Shown: positions 52,601 to 61,943, numbered from the stretch's first letter. The stretch is 64,000 nucleotides of DNA from an uncultured Dyadobacter sp. (GCF_946482605.1 NZ_CAMLSE010000038.1:11964-75963); one strand, 5' to 3'. Notes: generated by a model not told the origin, from the letters alone. A program made the numbers and translations.

Positions 52601-53227
52601 TATCTTTTTGTGGTATTTGTTAGGGAAGTTATTGTCGTCCATTTCATTGACGATCAGGAACAGGTCCAGGTCTCCATCGTTATCGTAATCAAAAAATGCC
52701 GCATTCGTGGTGTGCGTAGTGTCCGCGATACCATATTCCTTCCCCATTTCCTTGAAAACGGGCACCTTATTCGCGTCGGGGCCCTGATTCACATACAATA
52801 GATTCTCGCGTTCCTGAGGCACCTTGCGCACTGACGCGCATACATATATGTCCAGGAGGTTGTCATTATTGATATCAACAAGTGCAACCCCGGTCGACCA
52901 TTTGTTGGCAGGAGCAACACCCGCTTTTTCGGTAACATCTTCGAACTTGAAATCCCCCTTGTTCAGATACAGCTTATTGGCCGTTGTATTTCCTGTGAAA
53001 TAGACATCCGGAAGGCTGTCGTTGTTAAAATCGCCCAATGCAACCCCTCCTCCGTTATACACATATTCGAATGCGAGGATATTCATCGTATCATTTTCAG
53101 CGATCCGATTGGCAAACCGGATACCGGTTTCCCCGACCGGCAGTTCCGTAAAAGTTTTAAGCTCTTTTTGACAGGATACCAGCAGCAATACAGCCGCAAA
53201 AGCCGGAATGAGGTGCTTAACGAACAT
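49676..53227 (-). CDS. Giant FG-GAP/VCBS repeat lipoprotein with ASPIC/UnbV domain
   Basis: 1,183 residues, the longest of the three paralogues, with a lipoprotein signal ending in LLLVSC (Cys19). Seven Asp-rich loops (DFNNDSLPD to DLDRDGDLD) precede the ASPIC/UnbV domain at about 512-595 (GYLSTVEPFVHFGLG, VKITWPGGRVQVL), and seven follow (DVNGDGLDD to DFDQDGNLD). A C-terminal extension of about 65 residues beyond the last conserved part (FHQAMSPMRRISLGRDETSA onward) is absent from the other two. It follows a classical SusCD pair, again behind a stem-loop. Role unknown; an anchored extracellular partner of SusCD is inferred. Confidence 0.9.
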   Translation of the reverse strand: MFVKHLIPAFAAVLLLVSCQKELKTFTELPVGETGIRFANRIAENDTMNILAFEYVYNGGGVALGDFNNDSLPDVYFTGNTTANKLYLNKGDFKFEDVTEKAGVAPANKWSTGVALVDINNDNLLDIYVCASVRKVPQERENLLYVNQGPDANKVPVFKEMGKEYGIADTTHTTNAAFFDYDNDGDLDLFLIVNEMDDNNFPNKYHKKIVDGSSRRTDRLYRNDWDAKLNHPVFTNVSREAGILIEGYSLGINVTDVNQDGWKDVYITNDYLTNDLLYINNRNGTFTDKASDYFKHTSHSAMGNDVADINNDGLVDVVAVDMMPATNRRKKMMTPANSYVTYQNNELFGYQYQVARNTLQLNQGGVNGKADAPVFSEIGLLSGVAETDWSWTPMVTDFDNDGLRDIIITNGFPRDITDLDFIAYRNEVSSIMAPMMMLDYIPSVRIRNFAFRNKGDLAFEDVTDSWGIETPGFSNGAAYADLDRDGDLDYIVNNINDSAAVYRNNSIQIKPAESHYLRIAFNGERYNGAGIGAIAEIIFADGRKQVAENSPYRGYLSTVEPFVHFGLGREESVQQVKITWPGGRVQVLTNVKANQVLVVKEKDAVMQPMVVPAPEPKLFTDITGILQVPYRHEEMDIIDFNVQKLLPHKMSQFGPALAAGDVNGDGLDDVFVGGAFQHKGRFLIQQPDGKFKVSDLLPGAEGPGKTTEDMGVLLFDADRDNDLDLYIVSGSYEIQEGSDALKNALYLNNGKGQFVSDPAALPSFLVNGSCVKAVDYDRDGDLDLFVGGRVESGKYPRPVSSYILRNDSNGQVVKFSDVTQSVAPALSGIGLVCDALWTDFDHDGWMDLLVAGEWMPLTFLKNEQGKFKRITSGLEAKKGWWGSVASGDFDNDGDTDYIAGNLGTNSLSRASEERPVNVYAKDFNNDGYFDAVPTVFYRAQDNTYKEFPYNTRDDLGKQIIQVRQRFQEYGKFAESALPDILKPEELKDALHLTATWMKSSYIENKGGGKFEMHELPRQAQLAPIFGIIAQDFDQDGNLDLMVAGNDYGSEVSVGRYDAMYGLVLKGDGAGNFRPLTLSQSGYMAKGNVKGLVRLGGSGGKCLTVTSQNRDSLRFHQAMSPMRRISLGRDETSALLQLKNGKTRREEFGYGSSFLSQSVHALFLPPDVSSVVITNSKGVSRTIK

Positions 53228-53278
53228 TAGTCAGGTGCAATAAAATGATAGAAACGGGATATTCCGAAATTAAGAAAA

Positions 53279-53304
53279 GGAGATGGTAAATGCATACCAT
53301 CTCC
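53279..53304 (-). terminator. Stem-loop between SusD and the VCBS gene
   Basis: GGAGATGGTA pairs perfectly with TACCATCTCC across a 6-nt loop, followed by CTTTTCTTAATT on the minus strand. It starts 24 nt after the SusD stop and ends 52 nt before the VCBS start. Confidence 0.65.
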
Positions 53305-53327
53305 TCCGATTTAGTTAGATTAAATAA

Positions 53328-55067
53328 TCAGAAACCAGGGTTCTGTTTAAGCACATCGGTTCCCTGAAGGTCAATCTGTCCCTGCGGAATCGGCAAGAGC
53401 TCGTATTTCGTTGTAAACTTCGCCGTACCCAGCGCGCCTGTCAATCTGGCGGCCTCATAGGTCAGATACGCATTGAGCTCCTTGTCGGCAGTTCCCCAGC
53501 GTACCAGATCGAAGAACCGGTGACCTTCCAGGTTCAATTCCAGCTTCCTCTCGAAACGGACAGCGGCCCTCGCTGTTTCCTTGTCGGCCCAGGCCGTTTT
53601 GTAGGTACTGATCACATATTTAGCAGCAGGAGCGCCATTCTTCATCACGAACCCATCCGGATTTGCTGCCCTGGTACGGACCATATTCACATACTCACGC
53701 GCTTTTTCCAATGTCCCGACTTCTACCTCAGCCTCCGCGGCCATCAGCAGTACGTCAGCGAAACGGATCACGGCATAATTAATGGCCGTGTAGCCCGGAG
53801 TCCAGGAACTGTTGTCCTGCAAAGAGCCGACATCGGTTTTATAGTACGCGAATTTTTTGGGACTATACGGACCGCCGTTAGCCTGGTTACGGATCCAGTC
53901 AGCACCGGGGTGATCGATCCAGTCAAGGAACGGAATACCACGACGGCCTACCGAGTGATCCAGGCGCGGATCCAGATTACCTGCATCCGGCGTAAACTTA
54001 TCCTTTGAAAGCAAACCCATATCGGTAACCACCGCATTGGCGGCCGTATTGTAGGAACCGTCCAGCAACGGCAGACCACTCGCGTTGGTCCTGTGTGCGT
54101 TCACCATCTCGAAACTGGGCTGAAAAAACCCGCAGCAGTTGCCCGGCCCGTTCGCCCCGGTATTATAGGGCCAGTTCAGATCGAATTCCGGATTGGCGTT
54201 GTTCACGCTGCCGGTGTTCGCGGCTGCCTGTACAGCAAATACCGATTCCTGGTTATTGTCGTTAGACGCCCGGAACACATCGGCATATTTGGGTACCAGG
54301 CCGTATTTTTTACCATTCGTAGTCTGGCCGTTGGCAATGATCAGGTCGAAAAGGGCCTTTGCTTCTGCAAACTTCTTTTCAAACATATAAGTTTTGGCCA
54401 GATAGCTCGCGGCCGCCCATTTATTAGCCCGGCCCACAGCATCCTGGGTAACCGGCAGATTATCGTAGGCGAATTTAAAATCAGCCTCGATCTTCGGCCA
54501 GAGGTCCGCATCGTTCTTTACCTTCTCGATACCCGACCCATAATCCACTGTTTCGTCGACATAGGGCGTGTTACCAAAAGCTCTTTTCAGTTCAAAATAG
54601 TAATGTCCCCTCAAAAATCTCGACTCGGCGGTGATACGTGTTTTGGTAGCGTCGGTAACGTCCGCGTCCGCTTTTGCCACGAGCCTGAGTACTGCATTGG
54701 CCCGGGCAACGCCTTCGTAGTTACCATTCCATTTATCCAAAATAACACCCTGCGTGCTCTGGTATTCGTAACGCTGGATCGGATTGATGTCACTGAAATC
54801 ACCGGGGTCGGTTCCCTTATTGGCGTCGCCACCACGGATACTACCCCACACCCAGTTACTTGGACTGGCCATCCGGCCTCCGGCGCCTTTGCCGTTGATC
54901 TGTCCGTACACTGCGATCAGCGCTCCTTCAAGCCCCTTGGTAGAGGTCAGCAGCCCCTCGCTCACTGCACCTGTCGCCGGCTTTTCGAGAAAGCTCTCTT
55001 TGCACGAGAAGAATAATGTCATTAGTACGGTGATAACCGCCATACTATTGGAGAATATCTTTTTCAT
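53328..55067 (-). CDS. SusD/RagB family surface lipoprotein
   Basis: 579 residues. The lipoprotein signal ends at Cys22 (LFFSC), then CKESFLEKPATGAVSEG. Family helices are KWNGNYEGVARANAVLRLVA and AESRFLRGHYYFELKRAFG; LDPRLDHSVGRRGIPFLDW and AVRFERKLELNLEGHRFFDL are close to the homologue at 44,186, so the two loci are related by duplication or shared ancestry. It follows SusC by 56 nt. It is the expected ligand-binding lid of the transporter; ligand unknown. Confidence 0.94.
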   Translation of the reverse strand: MKKIFSNSMAVITVLMTLFFSCKESFLEKPATGAVSEGLLTSTKGLEGALIAVYGQINGKGAGGRMASPSNWVWGSIRGGDANKGTDPGDFSDINPIQRYEYQSTQGVILDKWNGNYEGVARANAVLRLVAKADADVTDATKTRITAESRFLRGHYYFELKRAFGNTPYVDETVDYGSGIEKVKNDADLWPKIEADFKFAYDNLPVTQDAVGRANKWAAASYLAKTYMFEKKFAEAKALFDLIIANGQTTNGKKYGLVPKYADVFRASNDNNQESVFAVQAAANTGSVNNANPEFDLNWPYNTGANGPGNCCGFFQPSFEMVNAHRTNASGLPLLDGSYNTAANAVVTDMGLLSKDKFTPDAGNLDPRLDHSVGRRGIPFLDWIDHPGADWIRNQANGGPYSPKKFAYYKTDVGSLQDNSSWTPGYTAINYAVIRFADVLLMAAEAEVEVGTLEKAREYVNMVRTRAANPDGFVMKNGAPAAKYVISTYKTAWADKETARAAVRFERKLELNLEGHRFFDLVRWGTADKELNAYLTYEAARLTGALGTAKFTTKYELLPIPQGQIDLQGTDVLKQNPGF

Positions 55068-55123
55068 CAGTCAGAATATTTATGATTCAGTAATGTAGAA
55101 ATGTCCTGTCAAACAGCGGGTTC

Positions 55124-58100
55124 TCAGAAACCGAGATTTAAACCGAAGACCCAGCTTCTGGTTACAGGATAGTTACCTACATCAATCCCAAACTGCGTAT
55201 CGGCATTACCACCTACACCCGGATCCAGTCCCTGGTATTTGGAGATAGTGAAAATGTTGTTGGCCGAAGCATAGATCCTCAGCTTTTGCATTTTCACCTT
55301 TGCCAGCCATGTTTTGGGCAGGTTGTAACCCAAAGAGATGTTCTGCATTCTCACGTAGTTGCCATTTTCCACATAGAATGAGTTAGCCTGGGTATTGGTA
55401 CTGAAATTCGAAGCACTTTCAAAAATCGGGATGGTGGCACCAGTATTGGAAGGAGACCAGGAGTCTTTCACCCGCTCGCTGATGGCTGCACCTGCAAAAG
55501 ACGGATAGAAGTCTGTAAACCATTTCGATGCATTGAAAATCTTGTTTCCTACCGAAGTGTACATATAGGTTTCCACTTCGAAATTCAGGTAGGTCAGTTT
55601 CAGGTTCAGACCGCCTGTAAATTTAGGAACCGGACTACCCAGATACTTACGATCGTCCGCATTGATCAGGTTATCTCCATTCACATCTTCATACCGGAAG
55701 CGGCCGATACCCTTGCCGTCCTGCGCAGGGGCACGGTCAACTTCTTCCTGTGTCTGGAACAAACCCGTTACATTGTAGCCATAGAATGCCGAAAGCGAAT
55801 ACCCCAGCTGGTTGCGGATAGGCTGAAGGCCCCGGTAACCAGGATTGATCCCTGAAAGGTATTTATCTCCGCCCAGGTCACCGATTTCGTTATTAAGTAC
55901 ACTACCTGTCACATTCAGTTCGTAGCCCAGCTTATCGCCCGCCTTGCCTTTCGTGATGATCTGGAAGTCGATACCTTTATTGGTGATCGTTCCTGCATTC
56001 ACGTAAGGCGGTGTTGCACCGGGGCCTACCACCGCCGGTACACCTTTCTGGAACAACAGGTCTTTGGAGTCTTTTTGCCAAAAATCAAGGATCACGTCCA
56101 GTTTCCCATTGAACAGCGTCGCGTCGAAGCCGATGTTTTTTGTAACACTGGTTTCCCACTTCGCGTCCGCATTACCGAGCTTGCTGCGATAGTAACCCTC
56201 CGCGGCGCTGGTGTTGGAGCCTGTAATGTCATAGGCCGACGAGCCGATCCCCGCAGAGTAAAGGCTATACTGATTATCCGGACGCACGGCATTGGAGTTA
56301 CCCATTGTTCCGTAACCGCCCCGGATCTTCAGATCGCTCAGGAAACTGATACTTTTCATGAAGTTCTCGGAAGTAACACGCCATGCCACCGACACCGCCG
56401 GAAAAACCCCGTACCGGTTGGCCGCACCGAAGCGTGACGAACCATCCCGGCGCAATACCCCGGAAACAATGTACTTGTCATTGAAAATGTAGTTCAACCG
56501 TCCAAAGAGTGAATAGAACGTCACCCCATTATTCAGCTGGCTATTTACCACTTTGGATGACACATTGGACATGTTGACATAATTAATGTCGTTCGAGAAC
56601 GGGTTGAGACCGGATGCCTGCAGATCCCTGCTCTTGCCGGTGTTCAAAGCTTCCTGTCCGACCAGTACGTCCACATTATGCAGGCCGAAAGTCTTACGGT
56701 ACTGCGCTGTGTTAGTAAAGCTCCATGCAAAACGGTATCCGGAACCCTCACCATAACCTACGGCCGAGTTGTTTTCCGAGTTTTCATATTGGCGGCGCGA
56801 ATAGTTCCAGTAGGTATAATTGTTGTACTGACCGCCCACGCTTGAACGCAATGTCAAGTTTTCGATCGGGTCGTATTCCAGGTAGAAGTTACCAAATCCA
56901 TTGGCATTGAAAGCATTGTTATTTTTCATGCCATCACGGGTGGCTACCGGGTTTCTCGGATTGTTGAACCCCTTAGCCGATGTTCCCGCATATCCGCCAT
57001 ATACATCATATACCGGAATGATGGATGGCATCCGGAATGCGCTCAGGATGTCGTTTTCATCGTTTGCAACCCCCTGGCCATTATTGGCTCCACCGATACC
57101 AAGCACCTGCCGGTAAGTTCCCTGGATATTTTCTCCGAATCGAAGGTTTTTGAGGATATTGAACTCGGTATTGACACGCAGAGAATAACGTTTGAAGCTG
57201 TTATTCAAAAGAATACCCTGCTGGTCCTGCAAACCCAGACCTACAAAGTAACGTCCGTTTTCACCGCCTCCCGAAAATCCCAGTGAATGCCGGGTCACCG
57301 GAGCTACCCGGGTAATCGCGTCATACCAGTCGGTACCTTCCTTGTTGGCCTTCACGACCTGATAAACAGTTCCTGCGGTTGGATCGACGTTGTAGTTCTT
57401 TCTTTCGGCAGCCAAATCGACGTTGCCCGTCACACCATAGGAACCTCCCACCATCAGATAATCAGGGATCACAGGACTTGCACCTGTTCCAAACTGTGGG
57501 TGGGTCCATGTCTTGTCGCCCACTTTCCAACCTGAATTACTGAATGCATTCCAGGTCCAGGCAGCAAAGTCGGTGGGATTCATCATTTTCTGACCGCTTC
57601 CGGGCGTTGTAAAACCGACCAGACCATCGTAGGTGACACTCAGCTTCCTGTTCCTCGTACCTTTCTTGGTGGTATAAACAACGACTCCCGCTGCCGCACG
57701 GGCTCCATAAATGGAAGCTGCTGCGGCGTCTTTCAGGACGGTGGTCTGATCGATATCGTCCGGATTAAGGAAGTCCGTAGAACCTACCGGCACCCCGTCC
57801 ACGATATACAATGGCTCGTTGGCCTCGAAAGAACCGAACCCGCGGACACGGATCTGGCTATTGGTACCTGGCTGGCCGTTTGTGATGACAGTCACCCCTG
57901 CCACACGTCCCTGCAACTGCTGCTCCACATTACCGGACGGAACGGCAGTCAGATCCTTGGATTTCACCAGCGCCACCGAACCGGAAGTTTCCCGGCGCTT
58001 GTCGGTGGTGTAACCGGTTACAACGACCTCTTCCAGCGCCGCCACATCGTCTTCCATTTTCACTTCGATCACCGTTCTGTTCCCTACGGTCACCTCCTGG

Positions 58101-58357
58101 GTTTTGTATCCCACAAAGCTGATCACGAGAACGTCCTTATCGGATCGTGCATTGACGGCAAACCTACCATCCGCATCGGTATTGGCACCGATCTGTGTGC
58201 CTTTGATGAGAATGGTTGCTCCCGGAATTCCTGTGCCGGCGGGGTCGATGACCACACCTGTTACCCTCCGCTCTTGCGCCATTGATGCTTGGATTGTTAA
58301 AAAGAGGAGGAGAAAAACAAGGAGGCCCCGCCGGGGATTTTTGTAGATTCTTTTCAT
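55124..58357 (-). CDS. SusC/RagA TonB-dependent outer-membrane transporter
   Basis: 1,077 residues. Basic N-terminus and signal peptide (cleavage near SMAQ), CarboxypepD_reg-like domain (about 29-117), LEEVVVTGYTTDKRRETSGS, plug with LNPDDIDQTTVLKDAAAASI, and barrel ending in VFGLNLGF. It is the VTGY type and the first gene of a SusC-SusD-VCBS triad. The leader contains TATTAACCTAGCTAAA just before the ATG, almost the same as at the SusC start near 49,190. Confidence 0.95.
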   Translation of the reverse strand: MKRIYKNPRRGLLVFLLLFLTIQASMAQERRVTGVVIDPAGTGIPGATILIKGTQIGANTDADGRFAVNARSDKDVLVISFVGYKTQEVTVGNRTVIEVKMEDDVAALEEVVVTGYTTDKRRETSGSVALVKSKDLTAVPSGNVEQQLQGRVAGVTVITNGQPGTNSQIRVRGFGSFEANEPLYIVDGVPVGSTDFLNPDDIDQTTVLKDAAAASIYGARAAAGVVVYTTKKGTRNRKLSVTYDGLVGFTTPGSGQKMMNPTDFAAWTWNAFSNSGWKVGDKTWTHPQFGTGASPVIPDYLMVGGSYGVTGNVDLAAERKNYNVDPTAGTVYQVVKANKEGTDWYDAITRVAPVTRHSLGFSGGGENGRYFVGLGLQDQQGILLNNSFKRYSLRVNTEFNILKNLRFGENIQGTYRQVLGIGGANNGQGVANDENDILSAFRMPSIIPVYDVYGGYAGTSAKGFNNPRNPVATRDGMKNNNAFNANGFGNFYLEYDPIENLTLRSSVGGQYNNYTYWNYSRRQYENSENNSAVGYGEGSGYRFAWSFTNTAQYRKTFGLHNVDVLVGQEALNTGKSRDLQASGLNPFSNDINYVNMSNVSSKVVNSQLNNGVTFYSLFGRLNYIFNDKYIVSGVLRRDGSSRFGAANRYGVFPAVSVAWRVTSENFMKSISFLSDLKIRGGYGTMGNSNAVRPDNQYSLYSAGIGSSAYDITGSNTSAAEGYYRSKLGNADAKWETSVTKNIGFDATLFNGKLDVILDFWQKDSKDLLFQKGVPAVVGPGATPPYVNAGTITNKGIDFQIITKGKAGDKLGYELNVTGSVLNNEIGDLGGDKYLSGINPGYRGLQPIRNQLGYSLSAFYGYNVTGLFQTQEEVDRAPAQDGKGIGRFRYEDVNGDNLINADDRKYLGSPVPKFTGGLNLKLTYLNFEVETYMYTSVGNKIFNASKWFTDFYPSFAGAAISERVKDSWSPSNTGATIPIFESASNFSTNTQANSFYVENGNYVRMQNISLGYNLPKTWLAKVKMQKLRIYASANNIFTISKYQGLDPGVGGNADTQFGIDVGNYPVTRSWVFGLNLGF

Positions 58358-58761
58358 AATTTTTAGCTAGGTTAATAATATTTCAGGCATATCAAATTTA
58401 TAATTATTTAAGCAAATAATTATATCATTTAAGCACTCATTTTTATTTAATGACAGAATAATGCTATAAATGGCTAAAATAATGTCACCACTTCTTGCAG
58501 AAAGTTCGATTTACAGTTGTCGGAAAATACGCGGCAAAAACTGCGATTCTTATACGATCTTATGATTGGTATGGCTTCGCACCGTGAACCGGCAGTGGGG
58601 AGCGCAATGGAAAAACACACGGCCAGGCTGGCGCAGGCTTTGACGTACACATTTAGAAAAGATGAGATACGGGCGGTGTGTCCGGCAACGCGCAACATTA
58701 TACGCATGTGAGACACAAACGATCTGACGAGGACAGTGATATCAGATCATCCGACTACGCA
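58358..58761. other. Intergenic region between SusC and the CarboxypepD_reg protein gene
   Basis: About 404 bases. The left part is the SusC leader, with a possible -7 element TAAATTTG on the minus strand at 58,393-58,400. The right part should end the upstream operon; the only hairpin I see is weak (GATCTGA/TCAGATC, 58,721-58,748). A 64-codon plus-strand frame at 58,517-58,711 has no recognisable protein features. Confidence 0.45.
58362..58377 (-). promoter_or_regulatory. Shared SusC leader motif
   Basis: TATTAACCTAGCTAAA on the minus strand, four bases before the ATG of SusC; 15 of 16 positions match the leader of the SusC gene that starts at 49,190. Confidence 0.45.
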
Positions 58762-59979
58762 TTATTCGTCGCGCTTCCAGTCGGCAGGCAGAAGAGAAGA
58801 AAACCGGTCGTTACCGAGATCTCCCGCAATTTCGAAGCCCATCGGCATCACTACCCATCCCTGGGGCGTAATGACCATGTAACCTTGCGGGAGCGTGATC
58901 TGCGTGTAGGCATATGGCATATCCGAATAAGGCGACCGTCCGCCTTTACTGGTATTGAACACTTCCAGCTGCGTCAGCGATACGACCAGCCGCTCGTTGG
59001 GCAGTTCGCCGGGCCGTACAAGCCGCATACCCCGAATGGCCTCGATGCGATTATGCAGGTGGTTCGAAATGCTGTTATAACCATTCACGGCCCGCACGGA
59101 TTTGAACATCCTCAATGAGTCCGGAATGACCTGGTACAGCTTAAATCCCTGCTCCTGGAGGCTGTCAGCCACCATGCTGGCCAGCAGATGTTTCAGCGAC
59201 CCCTGATACGCTGTTTTCTGGTTAGCCCGCCATTGCTTGCGCTGCGTGTCATCTTTCGGTTCCAGCAACTCGAAACGGGTACTTCCTCCGTAGTAGACCT
59301 TTCCATTAAAGTAGTCGAAGTCATCAAGGTCCTGGTGGATACGGTAACCCAGTGCGTAGTTTTCAATGATCAGCGGCTTGGTGGTCTGAGCTCCTACATG
59401 CCCGTCGTCATCTTCCGAAATTCTCAACACCTCGGGATTGATGATTTTACACAACTTACTGAACCGGCTTTTACCCAGCAGCTCACGCGTGATGATTTTC
59501 AAGTTCTTCTCCCGCTTCTTGTTCTTTCTGGCATACACGGTTACGCCTTTGAGCTCCTGGCCTTCCCGTAGTCGGAAGACTACGGTTTTTGGGCCCGGCT
59601 GTTCAAACCGGAGCGTCTGCTTGACGGTTTCATAGCCGAGAAAGGACACCACAAGTTCGAGGTTCCCAATAGCCAGATTAGGGAGTTTATAGTTGCCGTT
59701 CTCATCCGAATTGGTACCAATAGTGGAGTTATTAATGAAAACATTGGCAAATGGCAATGGCTTGCCCGTTTTTTCATCCGTAACCCTACCGGTCAGCGTA
59801 ACCGTTCCACCCTGCTGGGCATAGGCTTCCTTGCAGGCCATGCTTGCAATAATTAGAAGTAGAAGGCAACGATAAAAGGATGTGCAGCAAAAATTCAAAA
59901 TCGGGCGTTTCAAGAGTTTCAAAGCTTTAATCCTCAAAGATAAACGAGGAGTTTGTAAACTTTTGAACTGATACCTCAA
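58762..59979 (-). CDS. Orphan CarboxypepD_reg-like domain protein
   Basis: Up to 405 residues; no ATG precedes the signal peptide, so a TTG start is needed, either at the far end or about 22 codons in (59,913), which gives a tidier signal peptide (FYRCLLLLIIASMACKEAYA). A CarboxypepD_reg-like domain follows (VTLTGRVTDEKTGKPLPFAN, GNLELVVSFLGYETVKQTL; about 60-145), the same domain that starts SusC proteins, but no plug or barrel. The remaining 250 residues include DDFDYFNGKVYYGGSTRFEL and end in LLPADWKRDE. The family of this part is unknown to me. It is the last gene of the rightmost SusCD operon. Confidence 0.75.
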   Translation of the reverse strand: MRYQFKSLQTPRLSLRIKALKLLKRPILNFCCTSFYRCLLLLIIASMACKEAYAQQGGTVTLTGRVTDEKTGKPLPFANVFINNSTIGTNSDENGNYKLPNLAIGNLELVVSFLGYETVKQTLRFEQPGPKTVVFRLREGQELKGVTVYARKNKKREKNLKIITRELLGKSRFSKLCKIINPEVLRISEDDDGHVGAQTTKPLIIENYALGYRIHQDLDDFDYFNGKVYYGGSTRFELLEPKDDTQRKQWRANQKTAYQGSLKHLLASMVADSLQEQGFKLYQVIPDSLRMFKSVRAVNGYNSISNHLHNRIEAIRGMRLVRPGELPNERLVVSLTQLEVFNTSKGGRSPYSDMPYAYTQITLPQGYMVITPQGWVVMPMGFEIAGDLGNDRFSSLLPADWKRDE

Positions 59980-60013
59980 TTGTTGGATGAATGTTGCACA
60001 TCCTTCCGACCCG

Positions 60014-60490
60014 TCAGGGCTTTGTTTTCAATGTAACGTTCCGCTGCGAAGAAGGCAGTCCGTTATCCGCTATCACTTCGGCGAAGAGCACAGTCGTCGC
60101 ATTCTTCCCTTTCGGAGCAGTAACCGGTACTTTCACGACATAATTTCGGAGTTCCGGGTCATACTTCTGGTTACCTGCGGCCAGGGTCGCGATGAGCGTC
60201 TGAGCACCTGAGGCCGTCGGGGCGGAGTAGATCTTGAACTCTTTCACGGCAATTTCCGACGTATATTCTATATTGACGTTCACCGCACTCAATGAGTCGA
60301 CGGTGATGCCTGGCTGCAATACGCCGGCAGCATTGTAAACCTTCTTATCCCCGAGCCACACCACGGCAATCTGTGCGACTTTGCCGTTGCTGACCAGCAG
60401 ATCATCGAACAAATCGGGCTCTTTGTAACATCCCGTGAGGAGTAATGTGCACGCGGCACAGGCCAGTATATATCTTAAAATGCGCTTCAT
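60014..60490 (-). CDS. Small lipoprotein in SusE-like position
   Basis: 158 residues with a lipoprotein signal ending in LLLTGC (Cys21). The mature part is beta-rich (VAQIAVVWLGDKKVYNAAGV, VNVNIEYTSEIAVKEFKIYS) and reads like a single Ig-like or DUF1735-type domain. It comes 25 nt after the SusD gene and 34 nt before the CarboxypepD_reg protein gene, in the operon position where SusE/F-like surface glycan-binding lipoproteins often occur. A ligand-binding or spacer role is inferred; sequence alone does not show it. Confidence 0.7.
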   Translation of the reverse strand: MKRILRYILACAACTLLLTGCYKEPDLFDDLLVSNGKVAQIAVVWLGDKKVYNAAGVLQPGITVDSLSAVNVNIEYTSEIAVKEFKIYSAPTASGAQTLIATLAAGNQKYDPELRNYVVKVPVTAPKGKNATTVLFAEVIADNGLPSSQRNVTLKTKP

Positions 60491-60515
60491 GTCATTCGAT
60501 TTTTTCAGTTGAAAA

Positions 60516-61943
60516 CTACTTCGTCATCAGCCACATGATCGTTTCGGGATCTTTCTGGTTCGCCAGTACCGTCTTCGAGTTCCGCGTCTGCTCCGAGTCG
60601 GGATATTTCATACGTTGAATGCGTTTGCCCTGCAAGTCCGGATTGACATTCGCAGGCATAGGGAAGTCCAGATAATCGTATTTACGGATGTCTGTCCAGA
60701 TATCCCCGATCAGCAGCATCGATTTAAACTTTTCAGTGATGATATGCTTCATCGTGAGCCTGGAAGCACCGACATCGATCTTGCTGTTTTTCAGAAAAGC
60801 ATCGATATCGCTTTCAGTCACACCCACTTTTTTCATATTGGCCGAGATCATTTGCTGATAGGCCGCGTAGCCTTCCGCAGTGGTGCCCGCAGCGCCTCCA
60901 TTCAGAATAAATCTCGCCTCGGCTTCGATCGCTTTCAATTCGGAATAGGTCATCATGACCAGCGGTGAATTCACGTTTGAATGCCATGCTTTGGCATTCA
61001 GATCCACCGTGGAGCCGCTGCCCGTTCCGGGGGTAACACCTGTGTAAACCGTTTGACTTCCTTTCAATCCTATCACCTTCGACAGACGAGGATCGGTGAC
61101 GCCTTGTGCAGTCCCGTTCATGAGGTCCACAATGGTGTTGGTAAATGTGACAGAGAGGTTCCCAGTAGTATTCGGAATTGCGACTCGGCTGTGCCAGGGG
61201 CTCAGGTTTTTGGAATTGTATTGCAACTGAAAATCATCCTCGTTGCCCTTCATCCCGTTCGGAATGGAGGCCAGGGCAGCCTTGGCAGCGTCTTGCGGGC
61301 TCTTTACCGACGCATGCATGCTGTACCGGGCACGCAGCGAATGCGCCAGGCGCACCCATTTGCCAAGATCTCCCTGATAGATCAGATCGTCGGCGGCCGG
61401 CTTTTGCCCCGCATTGCCGCCCAGCTCGGTGACGGCCTCGTCGAGCAGGCGCAGGATCGTCGCATAAATCTGTTGCTGGGTATCGTACGCGGGCGAGAAA
61501 TTTTTCTGGTCCGCCTGTGTAAACGGCACATTCTCCCAGTTCACCGTCGCAATGCCGAGATTATATGCGGTCAGCACTTTGGCAATACCTACATAGGCCG
61601 GCGAGCCTTCCTCCTGCCCTTTTCTGATGATGGTGTTCAATTGAGGCAATGCGTATAGGTAGAGATTGGACCAGCCCAGCGTATTGTCCGTCTCCGCATA
61701 GGTGTCGATGCCATTTGAACCCAATGCGCTGCCCAGTTGCTGCGCATACTGACAGGCCACGTAAGCCTGCTGAAAACTGGCCTCGGCGGTATAAAATTCC
61801 GCTGTCGATAACAGTTCTTGCATGGTAGCGTCGCCTTTCAGTGTTTCGTCTGTGTTGACATCGAGAAACTGACCGCAGGACGTCATCAACAATGCCGTCA
61901 TGCAAAATGAGACCAGCCTGAATATTTGCCTGATATTTTTCAT
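60516..61943 (-). CDS. SusD-like_2 family surface lipoprotein
   Basis: 475 residues from the ATG giving MKNIRQIFRLVSFCMTALLM followed by TSC (Cys23); a longer frame overlaps the SusC gene and adds unlikely sequence. The mature start CGQFLDVNTDETLKGDATMQ and the helix KWVRLAHSLRARYSMHASV fit the SusD-like_2 branch. The SusC stop lies four bases before the ATG, so the genes are tightly coupled. It is the shortest SusD in this window. Ligand unknown. Confidence 0.92.
   Translation of the reverse strand: MKNIRQIFRLVSFCMTALLMTSCGQFLDVNTDETLKGDATMQELLSTAEFYTAEASFQQAYVACQYAQQLGSALGSNGIDTYAETDNTLGWSNLYLYALPQLNTIIRKGQEEGSPAYVGIAKVLTAYNLGIATVNWENVPFTQADQKNFSPAYDTQQQIYATILRLLDEAVTELGGNAGQKPAADDLIYQGDLGKWVRLAHSLRARYSMHASVKSPQDAAKAALASIPNGMKGNEDDFQLQYNSKNLSPWHSRVAIPNTTGNLSVTFTNTIVDLMNGTAQGVTDPRLSKVIGLKGSQTVYTGVTPGTGSGSTVDLNAKAWHSNVNSPLVMMTYSELKAIEAEARFILNGGAAGTTAEGYAAYQQMISANMKKVGVTESDIDAFLKNSKIDVGASRLTMKHIITEKFKSMLLIGDIWTDIRKYDYLDFPMPANVNPDLQGKRIQRMKYPDSEQTRNSKTVLANQKDPETIMWLMTK

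Noticed and set aside
58517..58711. 64-codon plus-strand frame between SusC and the CarboxypepD_reg gene
   Set aside because: It reads plausibly as protein but has no domain, no neighbours in its direction and overlaps an equally open minus-strand frame; support is too weak.
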